From contig CAZGPZ010000030.1 in the NCBI GenBank assembly GCA_964527385.1, positions 1-12,186 of the forward strand: 12,186 bases of DNA, written 5' to 3'. Both the position numbers and the translations under genes were made by a program. Positions 1 to 5,489 of this stretch are shown piece by piece. This DNA comes from JANWHZ01 sp964527385 (lineage in GTDB: Bacteria; Patescibacteriota; Saccharimonadia; Saccharimonadales; UBA4665). How positions within the stretch are numbered: position 1 is the stretch's first letter; each line of letters begins with the position of its first letter. The notes beneath the pieces were generated by a model. That model worked only from the letters and a program-made list of their open reading frames with translations. It was not told where the DNA came from and did no database searches.

Positions 1-101
1 AATTTTACCCAATTCATTTTCCAACCGAACTTTTGCGTCCCGACGTTCAGGTTCTGGCTATCGATAAAAGCATATACTCGCGGCTTGTCGTTCGGATTCA
101 T
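1..101 (-). CDS. NYN-domain protein, N-terminal fragment
   Basis: The first 33 codons of a gene that runs off the left edge of the window, read from the ATG at 101-99. The peptide begins MNPNDKPRVYAFIDSQNLN and continues with GTQKFGWKMNWVK. The hydrophobic strand followed by FIDSQNL, and the later GW-x-x-x-W segment, are typical of the start of NYN (LabA/DUF88) domains. These are PIN-like nucleases in which this first Asp binds metal at the active site. RNA is the usual inferred substrate. Only the N-terminus is visible, so the other catalytic acids cannot be checked. It is divergent from the gene at 215. An extended -10 lies 6 nt before the ATG, so the mRNA is probably leaderless; no Shine-Dalgarno sequence is present. 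Confidence 0.7.
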   Translation of the reverse strand, partial: MNPNDKPRVYAFIDSQNLNVGTQKFGWKMNWVK

Positions 102-107
102 GCTTCT

Positions 108-116
108 AGTCTACCA
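108..116 (-). promoter_or_regulatory. Extended -10 promoter of the NYN gene (leaderless)
   Basis: On the minus strand TGGTAGACT (TG-n-TAGACT) ends 6 nt before the ATG at 101. Transcription starting about 7 nt after the hexamer would begin at the A of the start codon. No clear -35 box is seen 16-18 bp upstream. Confidence 0.5.
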
Positions 117-173
117 TCACGTCCGCCATTCGCCGCAAGCCTCGTAAAAGGTGTACAACCTGAGCATAAGTAG

Positions 174-179
174 TATCAT
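174..179 (+). promoter_or_regulatory. Candidate -10 box for the gene at 215
   Basis: TATCAT at 174-179 would start transcription near 186 and give a leader of about 28 nt that carries the AGGAG at 202-206. The -35 region is weak (TGTACA at 152-157), so this is tentative. Confidence 0.3.
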
Positions 180-214
180 GGAAATATTAACAATCGTATA
201 CAGGAGATATCGCT

Positions 215-904
215 TTGGGTTTATTTGACGTCTTCAAGAAAAAGGATAGCAAGCCGGCCGAAGCCACGAGCATGACCACCCCCACCGCCAACAGTGACGT
301 GACTGACACTGGGACCGGCGCGGTCATGGGCAGCGATGTTCCTATCGATGATTCGTCCGCCACTGTTGCGCCTGCAGCAGTCGACAGCGCCCAGCCAATG
401 GTTGCGTCCGAGCCGCCGACTGAAACGCCTGCTGAACCGGTTATGCCCGTCGCGCCAGCCATGCCAGCCGAACCGACAATGCCTTTGGGGGGTCCTGAAC
501 CAGTAGCGCCCGGTACAGATACAAGCGCCTCGGTGCCAACGATGCCTGCAGAGGACAAGCCAGCCGAAAGTGATGTGCCCTCGATGCCCAGCATGGAGCC
601 GAGCATGCCATCGATGACCCAAACTGAATCCGAAGATGCCAACCTCGACACCGAAGCCGTAACACCAGCCGCTGCGCCAAGCATGCCAGGTATGGACACA
701 GCTTCCGCTGATACTAGCACCCCAACCATGCCCAGCATGGAACCGGCGATGCCAATCGCTCCGGCCGAGCCAGAATCACCCGCTCCTGCCGCTGATTCCA
801 GCACGTCCGTCCCGGTAATGCCACTAGAAACACCGGCAGCTGCTACTCCTGTTCCGGACACGTCCGACCAGCAAACACCACCGCCGCTCACTCCGGCCGC
901 CTAA
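215..904 (+). CDS. Pro/Ala/Met-rich low-complexity protein
   Basis: 229 residues from a TTG start. The start is chosen because AGGAG at 202-206 sits 8 nt upstream and because the N-terminus MGLFDVFKKKDSKPAE is a plausible short amphipathic, basic segment. The remainder is predicted to be disordered. It is rich in Pro, Ala, Ser, Thr, Glu and Met, with no Cys, Trp or Tyr, and has recurring Met-Pro units (TMPAE, PSMPSMEPSMP, PSMEPAMP). The DNA carries an imperfect direct repeat, ATGCCCAGCATGGARCC, at 584-600 and 728-744. There is no signal peptide or transmembrane segment, so it is probably cytoplasmic or peripherally membrane-bound through the N-terminal helix. I do not recognise a family. A long open frame exists on the opposite strand, but it lacks a ribosome binding site and is a by-product of codon bias. 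Confidence 0.75.
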   Translation: MGLFDVFKKKDSKPAEATSMTTPTANSDVTDTGTGAVMGSDVPIDDSSATVAPAAVDSAQPMVASEPPTETPAEPVMPVAPAMPAEPTMPLGGPEPVAPGTDTSASVPTMPAEDKPAESDVPSMPSMEPSMPSMTQTESEDANLDTEAVTPAAAPSMPGMDTASADTSTPTMPSMEPAMPIAPAEPESPAPAADSSTSVPVMPLETPAAATPVPDTSDQQTPPPLTPAA

Positions 905-929
905 CTGCATACGTCTTTACATGTTCGTC

Positions 930-950
930 ATTCCCGGCCCGACCGGGAAT
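930..950. terminator. Perfect 8-bp hairpin between convergent genes
   Basis: ATTCCCGG at 930-937 and CCGGGAAT at 943-950 form a perfect GC-rich stem with a 5-nt loop. It lies 26 nt after the stop of the Pro/Ala/Met-rich gene and downstream of the convergent rnhA. Neither strand has a T-run after the stem, so it is not a canonical intrinsic terminator. It may act as a bidirectional 3'-end stabiliser or weak terminator. Confidence 0.4.
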
Positions 951-1064
951 CTAGTAAACGATGCTTCTTTGCTCATTGAGCAGAGACCATTAATAGTTGT
1001 GAGTTATTGGCCAAATGAACAGCTTGGATTACCAGTCGAGCTGGGAAAGACGAAAACGAATAGC

Positions 1065-1490
1065 CTAAAGGCGTTTACCTTTTCGGGCTTGGTTAGCCCA
1101 GTAGTCTGCCAGCTCGTTCAGCTCGTGGTTGTTGTGCCCGCGCACCCAGACGAGGCGCGCGTTTGATTGGCCGTATTGCGCGTAGGCTTCTTGGACGATT
1201 TCCAGGTTGCTGATTTCCCCGCCTTTTTTCCGCCAGCCGTTTTTCTGCCAGTTCGGCGCCCACTTGGTGATGACATTAATCCAGAATTCGCTATCGGTCC
1301 AGATCTCGCAGGTCTCGCCATTAGCGTGCTTCAGCGCAGCGATTAATGCAAAACCTTCCATGCGGATATTCGTCGTCTTACCGCCGCCGGGCTCGCCGCC
1401 GAGTACCACCGGCTTGCCATCAAGCAGCACCGCAAACCCGCCCGGGCCAGGGTTCGGACTGGCACTGCCGTCCGTATAGTAAACTTTCAT
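1065..1490 (-). CDS. rnhA: Ribonuclease HI
   Basis: 141 residues, a normal length for a single-domain RNase HI, which cleaves the RNA strand of RNA:DNA hybrids with Mg2+/Mn2+ (R-loops, primer remnants). All four carboxylates are visible: D7 in YYTDGSASPNPGPGG, E45 in RMEGFALIAAL, D66 in IWTDSEF and D129 in NELADYWAN. The H of VRGHNNHELNELAD (H119) matches the general-base histidine (H124 of E. coli). A basic stretch, WQKNGWRKKGG at 81-91, matches the substrate-handle region. The ATG at 1490-1488 has no Shine-Dalgarno sequence but has an extended -10 six nt upstream, suggesting a leaderless mRNA. It is divergent from the VOC gene at 1564. Confidence 0.96.
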   Translation of the reverse strand: MKVYYTDGSASPNPGPGGFAVLLDGKPVVLGGEPGGGKTTNIRMEGFALIAALKHANGETCEIWTDSEFWINVITKWAPNWQKNGWRKKGGEISNLEIVQEAYAQYGQSNARLVWVRGHNNHELNELADYWANQARKGKRL

Positions 1491-1496
1491 CTTATT

Positions 1497-1505
1497 ATCT
1501 TATCA
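1497..1505 (-). promoter_or_regulatory. Extended -10 promoter of rnhA (leaderless)
   Basis: The minus strand reads TGATAAGAT (TG-n-TAAGAT), with the hexamer at 1502-1497 and six nt to the ATG. There is no recognisable -35 box and no ribosome binding site between the hexamer and the ATG. Confidence 0.55.
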
Positions 1506-1528
1506 TCTACTTTGCTGTAAATATTACT

Positions 1529-1556
1529 TTGAATGCCTTGCGCGCAAGAGTACATT
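1529..1556 (+). promoter_or_regulatory. Promoter of the first VOC gene (leaderless)
   Basis: TTGAAT at 1529-1534, a 16-bp spacer, and TACATT at 1551-1556. The hexamer ends 7 nt before the ATG at 1564, so transcription should begin at or next to the A of the start codon. Confidence 0.55.
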
Positions 1557-1563
1557 TGGGCAT

Positions 1564-1938
1564 ATGGAAATGAAATTTACAGGACTTGTCCTCTGGGTAC
1601 AAGACAATACCGTGTCCGTAAAATTTTACAAAAGGCTCGGCTTCGATGTTGCCGAGTCGAACGAACGGCACTCCATCGTGAAGCTCGGCAACCTGGAACT
1701 AACCCTCGTCAGTATGCGTGACGACGACGAATTCACCGGAGACTCACTAGCAAACAACAAAGGGCGCGGGATGTACATATACATCAATGTAAGTAACGCC
1801 GATGCATGGTATCGTGAGCTCCAGGAACGCGGCATTACACCGCGCACGGAGCCGCGCGATTGGAATTGGGGCAACCGGGAATTCGTCGTCAAAGATCCCG
1901 ACGGTTACAAACTCTGCTTCTGGCAAAAGTCGTCCTAA
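1564..1938 (+). CDS. VOC (glyoxalase/bleomycin-resistance fold) protein
   Basis: 124 residues, one VOC domain of two beta-alpha-beta-beta-beta units. The first unit shows SVKFYKRLGFDVAES at about 17-31. The second shows AWYRELQERGI followed by the family hallmark FVVKDPDGYKLCFWQ at about 107-121. Such proteins act as metal-dependent lyases or dioxygenases, or bind small molecules; the substrate cannot be read from sequence. The usual metal-ligand positions look altered. No His sits in the first strand (TGLVLWV), and Cys occupies the last Glu position (KLCFW), so it may bind rather than catalyse. Met3 is an alternative start, but the first ATG fits the promoter spacing. The gene is convergent with a second VOC gene and shares stop-codon bases with it. 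Confidence 0.88.
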   Translation: MEMKFTGLVLWVQDNTVSVKFYKRLGFDVAESNERHSIVKLGNLELTLVSMRDDDEFTGDSLANNKGRGMYIYINVSNADAWYRELQERGITPRTEPRDWNWGNREFVVKDPDGYKLCFWQKSS

Positions 1939-2306
1939 GCGTTGGTCAGGCACAAAATATTGCCATCTGGGTCTTTGAACCAGGCAGCTTTCGTGTCACC
2001 CATGACATGCACGTCATCCTCCATCGTCACTCCCGGCATGTCGTAGTGTTCAAACACGACACCTTTGGCCTTCAAGCCTTCAGCTTCAGCAGCAATATCT
2101 GCGACTTCCCACGACATATACGTCGCTTTGTTAGTACCCGCATATTCAGATTTATAAACACTCATTTTGCCGTTGCCGGTCTTGAAGTAGATTTCCCATT
2201 CGTCTTCTTTTAGGACCTCCAGGCCGAGCGTGTCCTGGTAGAATTTCTTAGCGGCTTCTAAATCTTTGACCGCGATATCCGAAAACGTATTGCTAGTACT
2301 GAGCAT
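1935..2306 (-). CDS. VOC (glyoxalase/bleomycin-resistance fold) protein
   Basis: 123 residues, one VOC domain. N-terminal FSDIAVKDLEAAKKFYQDTLGLEV is the canonical first unit. The second unit carries AWFKDPDGNILCLTN at the C-terminus, with Cys where metal-binding members usually have Glu. EVADIAAEAEGLKAKGV at about 67-83 is the second helix. The function could be small-molecule binding or an uncharacterised lyase. The ATG at 2306-2304 is preceded on the minus strand by GGGAGGGAGG, a strong Shine-Dalgarno sequence, unlike its leaderless convergent neighbour. The two genes overlap by 4 bp at their stops. They are too different to be a recent tandem duplication. Confidence 0.9.
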   Translation of the reverse strand: MLSTSNTFSDIAVKDLEAAKKFYQDTLGLEVLKEDEWEIYFKTGNGKMSVYKSEYAGTNKATYMSWEVADIAAEAEGLKAKGVVFEHYDMPGVTMEDDVHVMGDTKAAWFKDPDGNILCLTNA

Positions 2307-2337
2307 GATGCGCCTCCCTCCCTTATGTTTCGCGTTC

Positions 2338-2343
2338 AGTATA
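2338..2343 (-). promoter_or_regulatory. Candidate -10 box of the second VOC gene
   Basis: Minus-strand TATACT (hexamer at 2343-2338), 31 nt before the ATG at 2306. It would give a leader of roughly 25 nt with the GGGAGGGAGG ribosome binding site. No good -35 box is seen. Confidence 0.4.
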
Positions 2344-2446
2344 ACGCGCAGTTGGCGAAATAACGAGCGGATTCACGACACCGTTTTGTCCGCCGAAACC
2401 GTGCGTCCATGATCAAACGCATCTTCGACGATTTGAGCATCCACGC

Positions 2447-3118
2447 CTAATAGTCCAGGCTCTCGATGCCGAATTCCGGAATTTCCACATGGTCCGGCAA
2501 GCCGCACAAATAGACGAGCGCATCGGCTGCAACCTCTGGGTCAAGCGCCGTGCTGCGGTCTTTCATATCGCCCGCTTTGGCAAACATCCCCGTAACCATG
2601 CCACCTGGATAGAAGCCCACAACACTGATATGTGCAGGCTTCAGCTCAGCCTGCATTACTCTCGTGAACCCAGTAACTGCCCATTTGCTGGCGGCATAGA
2701 CCGAACGCTCCGGCGGGTATTTCAAGCCGACTTGCGAACTGACGTTGATGATCCTGCCCGACCGGCGCGCCTTCATTGACGGGACAACCGCGCGGGTGCA
2801 ATAGATAGTTCCAAGCGTGTTCGTCGCGATCGTCTTCTCAATATCTTCAGGACTATTATTTTCTAGCAGTCCTGCAAGCCAGACGCCAGCGCAATTTATG
2901 AAAATATCAATGTCGCCTGCTTGGCGGATAGCGGCATCAACTTGCGCCGGGTTCGCCACATTGGCGACAATATACGCGCAGCCGATCCCTTCGGCAGCTG
3001 CTTTTGTCTTGCTTTCGTCGCGGGATAATATTGTGACTTTATAGCCTGCCTCAGCCAATTTGCCAGCCGCCAACTTGCCCAACCCGTCCGAACCTCCAGT
3101 AACGAGTACATGTTTCAT
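2447..3118 (-). CDS. Short-chain dehydrogenase/reductase (classical SDR)
   Basis: NAD(P)H-dependent oxidoreductase with a Rossmann fold. Numbering below starts from a TTG two codons before the chosen ATG (3118-3116); subtract 2 for the chosen start. The cofactor loop TGGSDGLG is at 9-16, NCAG (variant of NNAG) at 77-80, and the catalytic tetrad is N102, S130 (INVSSQVG), Y143 and K147 (YAASK). PGGMVTGMF near 190 is the usual post-active-site loop. At 223 residues it is a little shorter than typical SDRs (about 250), with a short C-terminus. R35 after the second strand (LSRDESK) suggests NADP(H). The substrate is unknown. The ATG was chosen because an extended -10 lies 6 nt before it, so the TTG would leave no room for transcription initiation. 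Confidence 0.93.
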   Translation of the reverse strand: MKHVLVTGGSDGLGKLAAGKLAEAGYKVTILSRDESKTKAAAEGIGCAYIVANVANPAQVDAAIRQAGDIDIFINCAGVWLAGLLENNSPEDIEKTIATNTLGTIYCTRAVVPSMKARRSGRIINVSSQVGLKYPPERSVYAASKWAVTGFTRVMQAELKPAHISVVGFYPGGMVTGMFAKAGDMKDRSTALDPEVAADALVYLCGLPDHVEIPEFGIESLDY

Positions 3119-3124
3119 ACACAA

Positions 3125-3133
3125 ATTGTATCA
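3125..3133 (-). promoter_or_regulatory. Extended -10 promoter of the SDR gene (leaderless)
   Basis: The minus strand reads TGATACAAT (TG-n-TACAAT, hexamer 3130-3125), followed by 6 nt and the ATG at 3118. This spacing decides the start codon and implies a leaderless transcript. Confidence 0.6.
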
Positions 3134-3211
3134 GGTTAGCTCGGCATCCTGGTCCGTATACAACCCACGAAAGTATTTACATTCATTGTAAAAAATCTTA
3201 CACATGATGTA

Positions 3212-3241
3212 TTGCTATCCGTGCACGCAACGTGATATAAA
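3212..3241 (+). promoter_or_regulatory. Promoter of the unknown gene at 3268
   Basis: TTGCTA at 3212-3217, an 18-bp spacer, and an extended -10 TGATATAAA with hexamer TATAAA at 3236-3241. Transcription should start near 3248-3249, which is exactly an ATG (3249) that opens a 9-codon reading frame overlapping the start of the downstream gene. Confidence 0.6.
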
Positions 3242-3248
3242 GTCGTAA

Positions 3249-3278
3249 ATGGTAAGTTTTGCAAATCATGGCATTTGA
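3249..3278 (+). other. Possible leaderless 9-codon ORF overlapping the next start
   Basis: ATG at 3249, seven nt after the -10 hexamer, encodes MVSFANHGI and stops at TGA 3276-3278. The frame differs from that of the downstream gene, whose likely ATG is at 3268. The position matches the leaderless geometry used by neighbouring genes. It could be a leader peptide or a device for translational coupling, or it may be untranslated. Confidence 0.3.
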
Positions 3279-3780
3279 TTTAGATTCGTTTGACCAAGAG
3301 TCATTTATGGTTGCCGGTGCTGCATACCACGGTGCAATGCGCGATGTCATGATAATGCCGGAATGGACCGCATTCCACGATACGCCAATGTACTACAGTG
3401 ACATCGACCGGCATTTTAATACTAACGAACCATTTGAGTACAAAGTAGTCCACTATGTTGGCTATCGTGCGATGTTGCTCATCATGAATAGCAAAGCTGA
3501 AAACCTATCTGGCGAGCAAGTTGACTTCCTCCAGCGGCTGTTTCGCTTTGACAACCCAGCCGACGTCACGCATGAGAATCTGAAGTCGGCACAGCAAGAA
3601 CGCAACTATTTCCTCAAAGTGCTTGGACACGCTGCAAAACACGCCATATCTATCAAGCAAGCCCGCGATGAGATCGAAGCCGTCACGAACCATCGAGTCC
3701 CCGTAGGCTTCGCGAACGTATCAACGCTCTGGGAGTTGCGTCGTAAGTTCCAAGGCGTCGGCGACCAAACAATTGTCTAG
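3268..3780 (+). CDS. Hypothetical protein, unknown family
   Basis: 170 residues from the ATG at 3268; an in-frame TTG at 3259 is possible. I do not recognise a family. It is soluble, with no signal peptide or membrane segment. The first third is rich in Met, Tyr, His and Asp. The middle includes LSGEQVDFLQRLFRFDNP at about 80-97, followed by helices containing AQQERNYFLKVLGHAAKHA (about 108-126) and SIKQARDEIEAVTNHRVP. The C-terminal STLWELRRKFQGVGDQTIV could be a short tail. There is no clear Shine-Dalgarno sequence, only a weak GGTAAG at 3251-3256. Translation may depend on the overlapping 9-codon frame. It is divergent from the SDR gene and is followed 20 bp later by the FKBP gene, which has its own promoter. 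Confidence 0.75.
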   Translation: MAFDLDSFDQESFMVAGAAYHGAMRDVMIMPEWTAFHDTPMYYSDIDRHFNTNEPFEYKVVHYVGYRAMLLIMNSKAENLSGEQVDFLQRLFRFDNPADVTHENLKSAQQERNYFLKVLGHAAKHAISIKQARDEIEAVTNHRVPVGFANVSTLWELRRKFQGVGDQTIV

Positions 3781-3784
3781 CCTA

Positions 3785-3793
3785 TGCTACACT
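3785..3793 (+). promoter_or_regulatory. Extended -10 promoter of the FKBP gene (leaderless)
   Basis: TGCTACACT (TG-n-TACACT, hexamer 3788-3793) immediately follows the preceding stop codon and ends 7 nt before the ATG at 3801. There is no Shine-Dalgarno sequence. No -35 hexamer is seen at standard spacing. Confidence 0.55.
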
Positions 3794-3800
3794 GCTTTAT

Positions 3801-4184
3801 ATGGATACACCGCAAAAACTTGAAGGAACAAAGCTAGCAGATTTCATGCCGGTCGATACCGTGCCGGAGCTGCAGGTCGTCGACATGAACCCCGGCACCG
3901 GCGACGCCGTGCCGCAAGGCGCAAAGATCACCGCGCACTATACCGGCGCGCTGTGCAAAGACGGCACGATCTTCCAGAGCTCGCATGATTTCGGTGATCC
4001 GGTGACGTTTGGACTCAACCAAGTCATCGCCGGCTGGACGGAAGGTGTCCCCGGCATGAAAGTAGGCGGCACACGCAGGCTCATTATCCCTGCTGCCATG
4101 GCATACGGCGAGCGGTCGCCATCACCGAATATCCCGCCGAATTCCGACCTAGTGTTCGACATCGAACTTGTTGGCATATCTTAA
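3801..4184 (+). CDS. FKBP-type peptidyl-prolyl cis-trans isomerase
   Basis: 127 residues. A short N-terminal extension of about 23 residues is followed by one FKBP domain. Family motifs in order: ITAHYTGAL at 43-51, KDGTIFQSS at 53-61, VIAGWTEGVPGMKVGGTRRL at 75-94, IPAAMAYGERS at 96-106, IPPNSDLVFDIELVGI at 111-126. The aromatic pocket residues (Y47, F58, W79, Y102, F119) are present. The common FDSS aspartate is Gln (FQSS). With no signal peptide or lipobox it is probably cytoplasmic and assists protein folding. It has its own leaderless-type promoter and is convergent with the small gene that ends at 4205. Confidence 0.95.
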   Translation: MDTPQKLEGTKLADFMPVDTVPELQVVDMNPGTGDAVPQGAKITAHYTGALCKDGTIFQSSHDFGDPVTFGLNQVIAGWTEGVPGMKVGGTRRLIIPAAMAYGERSPSPNIPPNSDLVFDIELVGIS

Positions 4185-4204
4185 GTTGGCACGCCAGCGC
4201 TAGG

Positions 4205-4519
4205 CTATTGTCTGCTACTGTCAGAAGGCGCGTCTTGCGGCGGCGTGTTATCTTCAAGCGATTGGCCAATAACGGCCAGGCCATTTTTGCTTAATAATTC
4301 AGCTGCTGCTCCGCCAAACCGCAGCGCGAATGCCGCCAATACCCTTGGGAAATCCAATGGGTCCTCAAGCCGTACTCTGGGGGTGCCATCAGGGTTGCTT
4401 GATATTGGTGGTAGTACCGCATCTGCCGCGTCGTGCAGCGCATCTGCCGCGTCGCCGAGGGTGTTTAAAGCCTCTTCGTATCGGTTAAGTATTCGTTTGC
4501 TTCGTGATTGTTCTGCCAT
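4205..4519 (-). CDS. Small Ala-rich hypothetical protein
   Basis: 104 residues, no recognised family. Support for a real gene is GAGGA at 4528-4524 on the minus strand, 4 nt from the ATG, and an extended -10 further upstream. The frame also fills an otherwise empty 400-bp interval. The N-terminal half, SKRILNRYEEALNTLGDAAD then ALHDAADAVL, reads as a helical, heptad-like segment. The middle has a Pro/Asp-rich linker followed by FPRVLAAFALRFGGAAAELL, a second mildly hydrophobic helix. The tail (PPQDAPSDSSRQ) is disordered. It might be a peripheral protein, but nothing specific can be assigned. The opposite-strand frame over the same interval has no initiation signals. Confidence 0.6.
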   Translation of the reverse strand: MAEQSRSKRILNRYEEALNTLGDAADALHDAADAVLPPISSNPDGTPRVRLEDPLDFPRVLAAFALRFGGAAAELLSKNGLAVIGQSLEDNTPPQDAPSDSSRQ

Positions 4520-4544
4520 ATAGTCCTCAAAATGTGAATATACT

Positions 4545-4553
4545 ATTATCGCA
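4545..4553 (-). promoter_or_regulatory. Extended -10 promoter of the small Ala-rich gene
   Basis: The minus strand reads TGCGATAAT (TG-n-GATAAT, hexamer 4550-4545). It would start transcription near 4538 and give a leader of about 19 nt carrying the GAGGA ribosome binding site. Confidence 0.45.
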
Positions 4554-4607
4554 CTTGTTTAGGTCGTTTGCAACTATCTGATACATCCTTTTGCTCCAAG
4601 CACAATG

Positions 4608-4616
4608 TGATACGCT
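4608..4616 (+). promoter_or_regulatory. Extended -10 promoter of the CPBP-like gene (leaderless)
   Basis: TGATACGCT (TG-n-TACGCT, hexamer 4611-4616) ends 7 nt before the ATG at 4624. A TTTTGC at 4589-4594 (16-bp spacer) may serve as a weak -35. The spacing argues for the ATG over an upstream in-frame TTG at 4591, which lies within the promoter. Confidence 0.5.
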
Positions 4617-4623
4617 TACGTAT

Positions 4624-5301
4624 ATGAATGCCCAGCCAGACCGTCGCGCACTGGCGCACCACATGGTCTTGCTCGTTGGTTCGCTTGCGCTCGTGGCAGT
4701 CACGCCGATCAATACCAGCTTGAGCACTGGGCACGTGGTGGCAATGGGCATCCCACTGGCTATCGCTGTCCTGGCGCCATATTGGCTGTCACGTTACGTG
4801 TTCAAGGACCACGCTATCACCTTTCATTTCTTGAATGGGCGACGCTGGTACCGAGCAGAAATTGTATACATTTTTGCCACGGTAGCCGTGGGCTACCTGC
4901 TCTTGCCGTTTTATTTTGCCAATACCGGCGCGTACCACAATTGGACCGTGCTGCCAGGCACAGTCAACTTGCTTCGCCTATTTTTGGGCACTCAAGCGCT
5001 CGGATTGTGGGACGAGCTGTTCTTCGTCAACACGGTCCTCACATTGCTTCGCCGGCACGTGCCGTTCATATGGGCAAACCTAATCCAAGCCGTGTTTTGG
5101 ACGGCTTTCCTGTTCCAACTCGGCTTCCGCGGCTGGGCACCGCTCTTCATTTATCCATTCGCGTTGTTGCAGGGATACATCTTCAAGCGTACTGGTTCGC
5201 TACTGTACATCATCACCATCCACCTCACCCTCGACGCCATGCTCTTTCTCGTTTTAGTGCACACCTACTACCCCACCTGGTTCCCGATTTTCATTACGTA
5301 A
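4624..5301 (+). CDS. CPBP/Abi-family-like integral membrane protein, degenerate active site
   Basis: 225 residues with about six or seven hydrophobic segments (roughly 13-30, 38-59, 78-98, 114-135, 148-167, 171-186, 192-213). The layout matches the CPBP (Abi, CAAX-protease-like) intramembrane family, whose active members carry EExxxR, FxxxH and HxxxN/D. Here motif 1 reads WDELFFVN (D130, E131), without the second-position pattern's Arg. Motif 2 (AVFWTAFLFQLGF, 156-168) has no His. Motif 3, HLTLD (H200, D204), is retained. It may therefore be a non-proteolytic relative or a divergent enzyme. The gene starts leaderless at 4624 and is convergent with the 57-residue membrane protein gene, 6 bp away. 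The family call is moderately secure; activity is doubtful. Confidence 0.7.
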   Translation: MNAQPDRRALAHHMVLLVGSLALVAVTPINTSLSTGHVVAMGIPLAIAVLAPYWLSRYVFKDHAITFHFLNGRRWYRAEIVYIFATVAVGYLLLPFYFANTGAYHNWTVLPGTVNLLRLFLGTQALGLWDELFFVNTVLTLLRRHVPFIWANLIQAVFWTAFLFQLGFRGWAPLFIYPFALLQGYIFKRTGSLLYIITIHLTLDAMLFLVLVHTYYPTWFPIFIT

Positions 5302-5307
5302 ATCGAA

Positions 5308-5481
5308 TCACTTACTTGCGAGAGCGTTGCCACCGAGTAAGCCACTAACGAGTGCAAAGGCTTCGCCTGCATATGGTGACTTGAACAGGGCAAGTAGAAC
5401 TGCAGCACAGATGCCGACGCCGAAGATTGTCAGCTTCACGCGCTGGTCGATCTTGTACTTTTCTAGCTCACCCTTTTTCAT
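5308..5481 (-). CDS. Small membrane protein (57 aa)
   Basis: A short frame on the minus strand from ATG 5481-5479 to TGA 5310-5308. It begins MKKGELEKYKIDQRVKL, a charged amphipathic segment, followed by TIFGVGICAAVLLALF (18-33), a clear transmembrane helix. A second apolar stretch, AFALVSGLLGGNALA, covers 41-55. The start lies 8 bp after the stop of the upstream winged-helix-like gene, on the same strand. AGG (5493-5491 region, overlapping that stop) provides a modest ribosome binding site, so the two genes form an operon and are probably translationally coupled. No family is recognised. Two-helix proteins of this size include holin-like proteins, toxins and small partner subunits, but nothing here discriminates between them. 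Confidence 0.7.
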   Translation of the reverse strand: MKKGELEKYKIDQRVKLTIFGVGICAAVLLALFKSPYAGEAFALVSGLLGGNALASK

Positions 5482-5489
5482 ATCAACGC

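Noticed and set aside
187..891. Long minus-strand open frame (234 codons) opposite the Pro/Ala/Met-rich gene
   Set aside because: Its Gly/Ser/Val-rich, low-complexity translation mirrors the Pro/Ala codons of the other strand. No ribosome binding site or promoter was seen, whereas the plus frame has AGGAG 8 nt before its start.
921..1166. Plus-strand 81-codon frame running into rnhA
   Set aside because: It begins inside the 930-950 hairpin region, lacks a ribosome binding site and overlaps the rnhA 3' end antisense. Interval 905-1064 otherwise shows nothing but the hairpin.
2381..2446. Short coding-looking frames between the SDR stop and the second VOC promoter (about 22 codons on minus, 13 on plus)
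   Set aside because: Too short, no convincing initiation signals and no recognisable similarity. They could be a gene remnant but cannot be supported.
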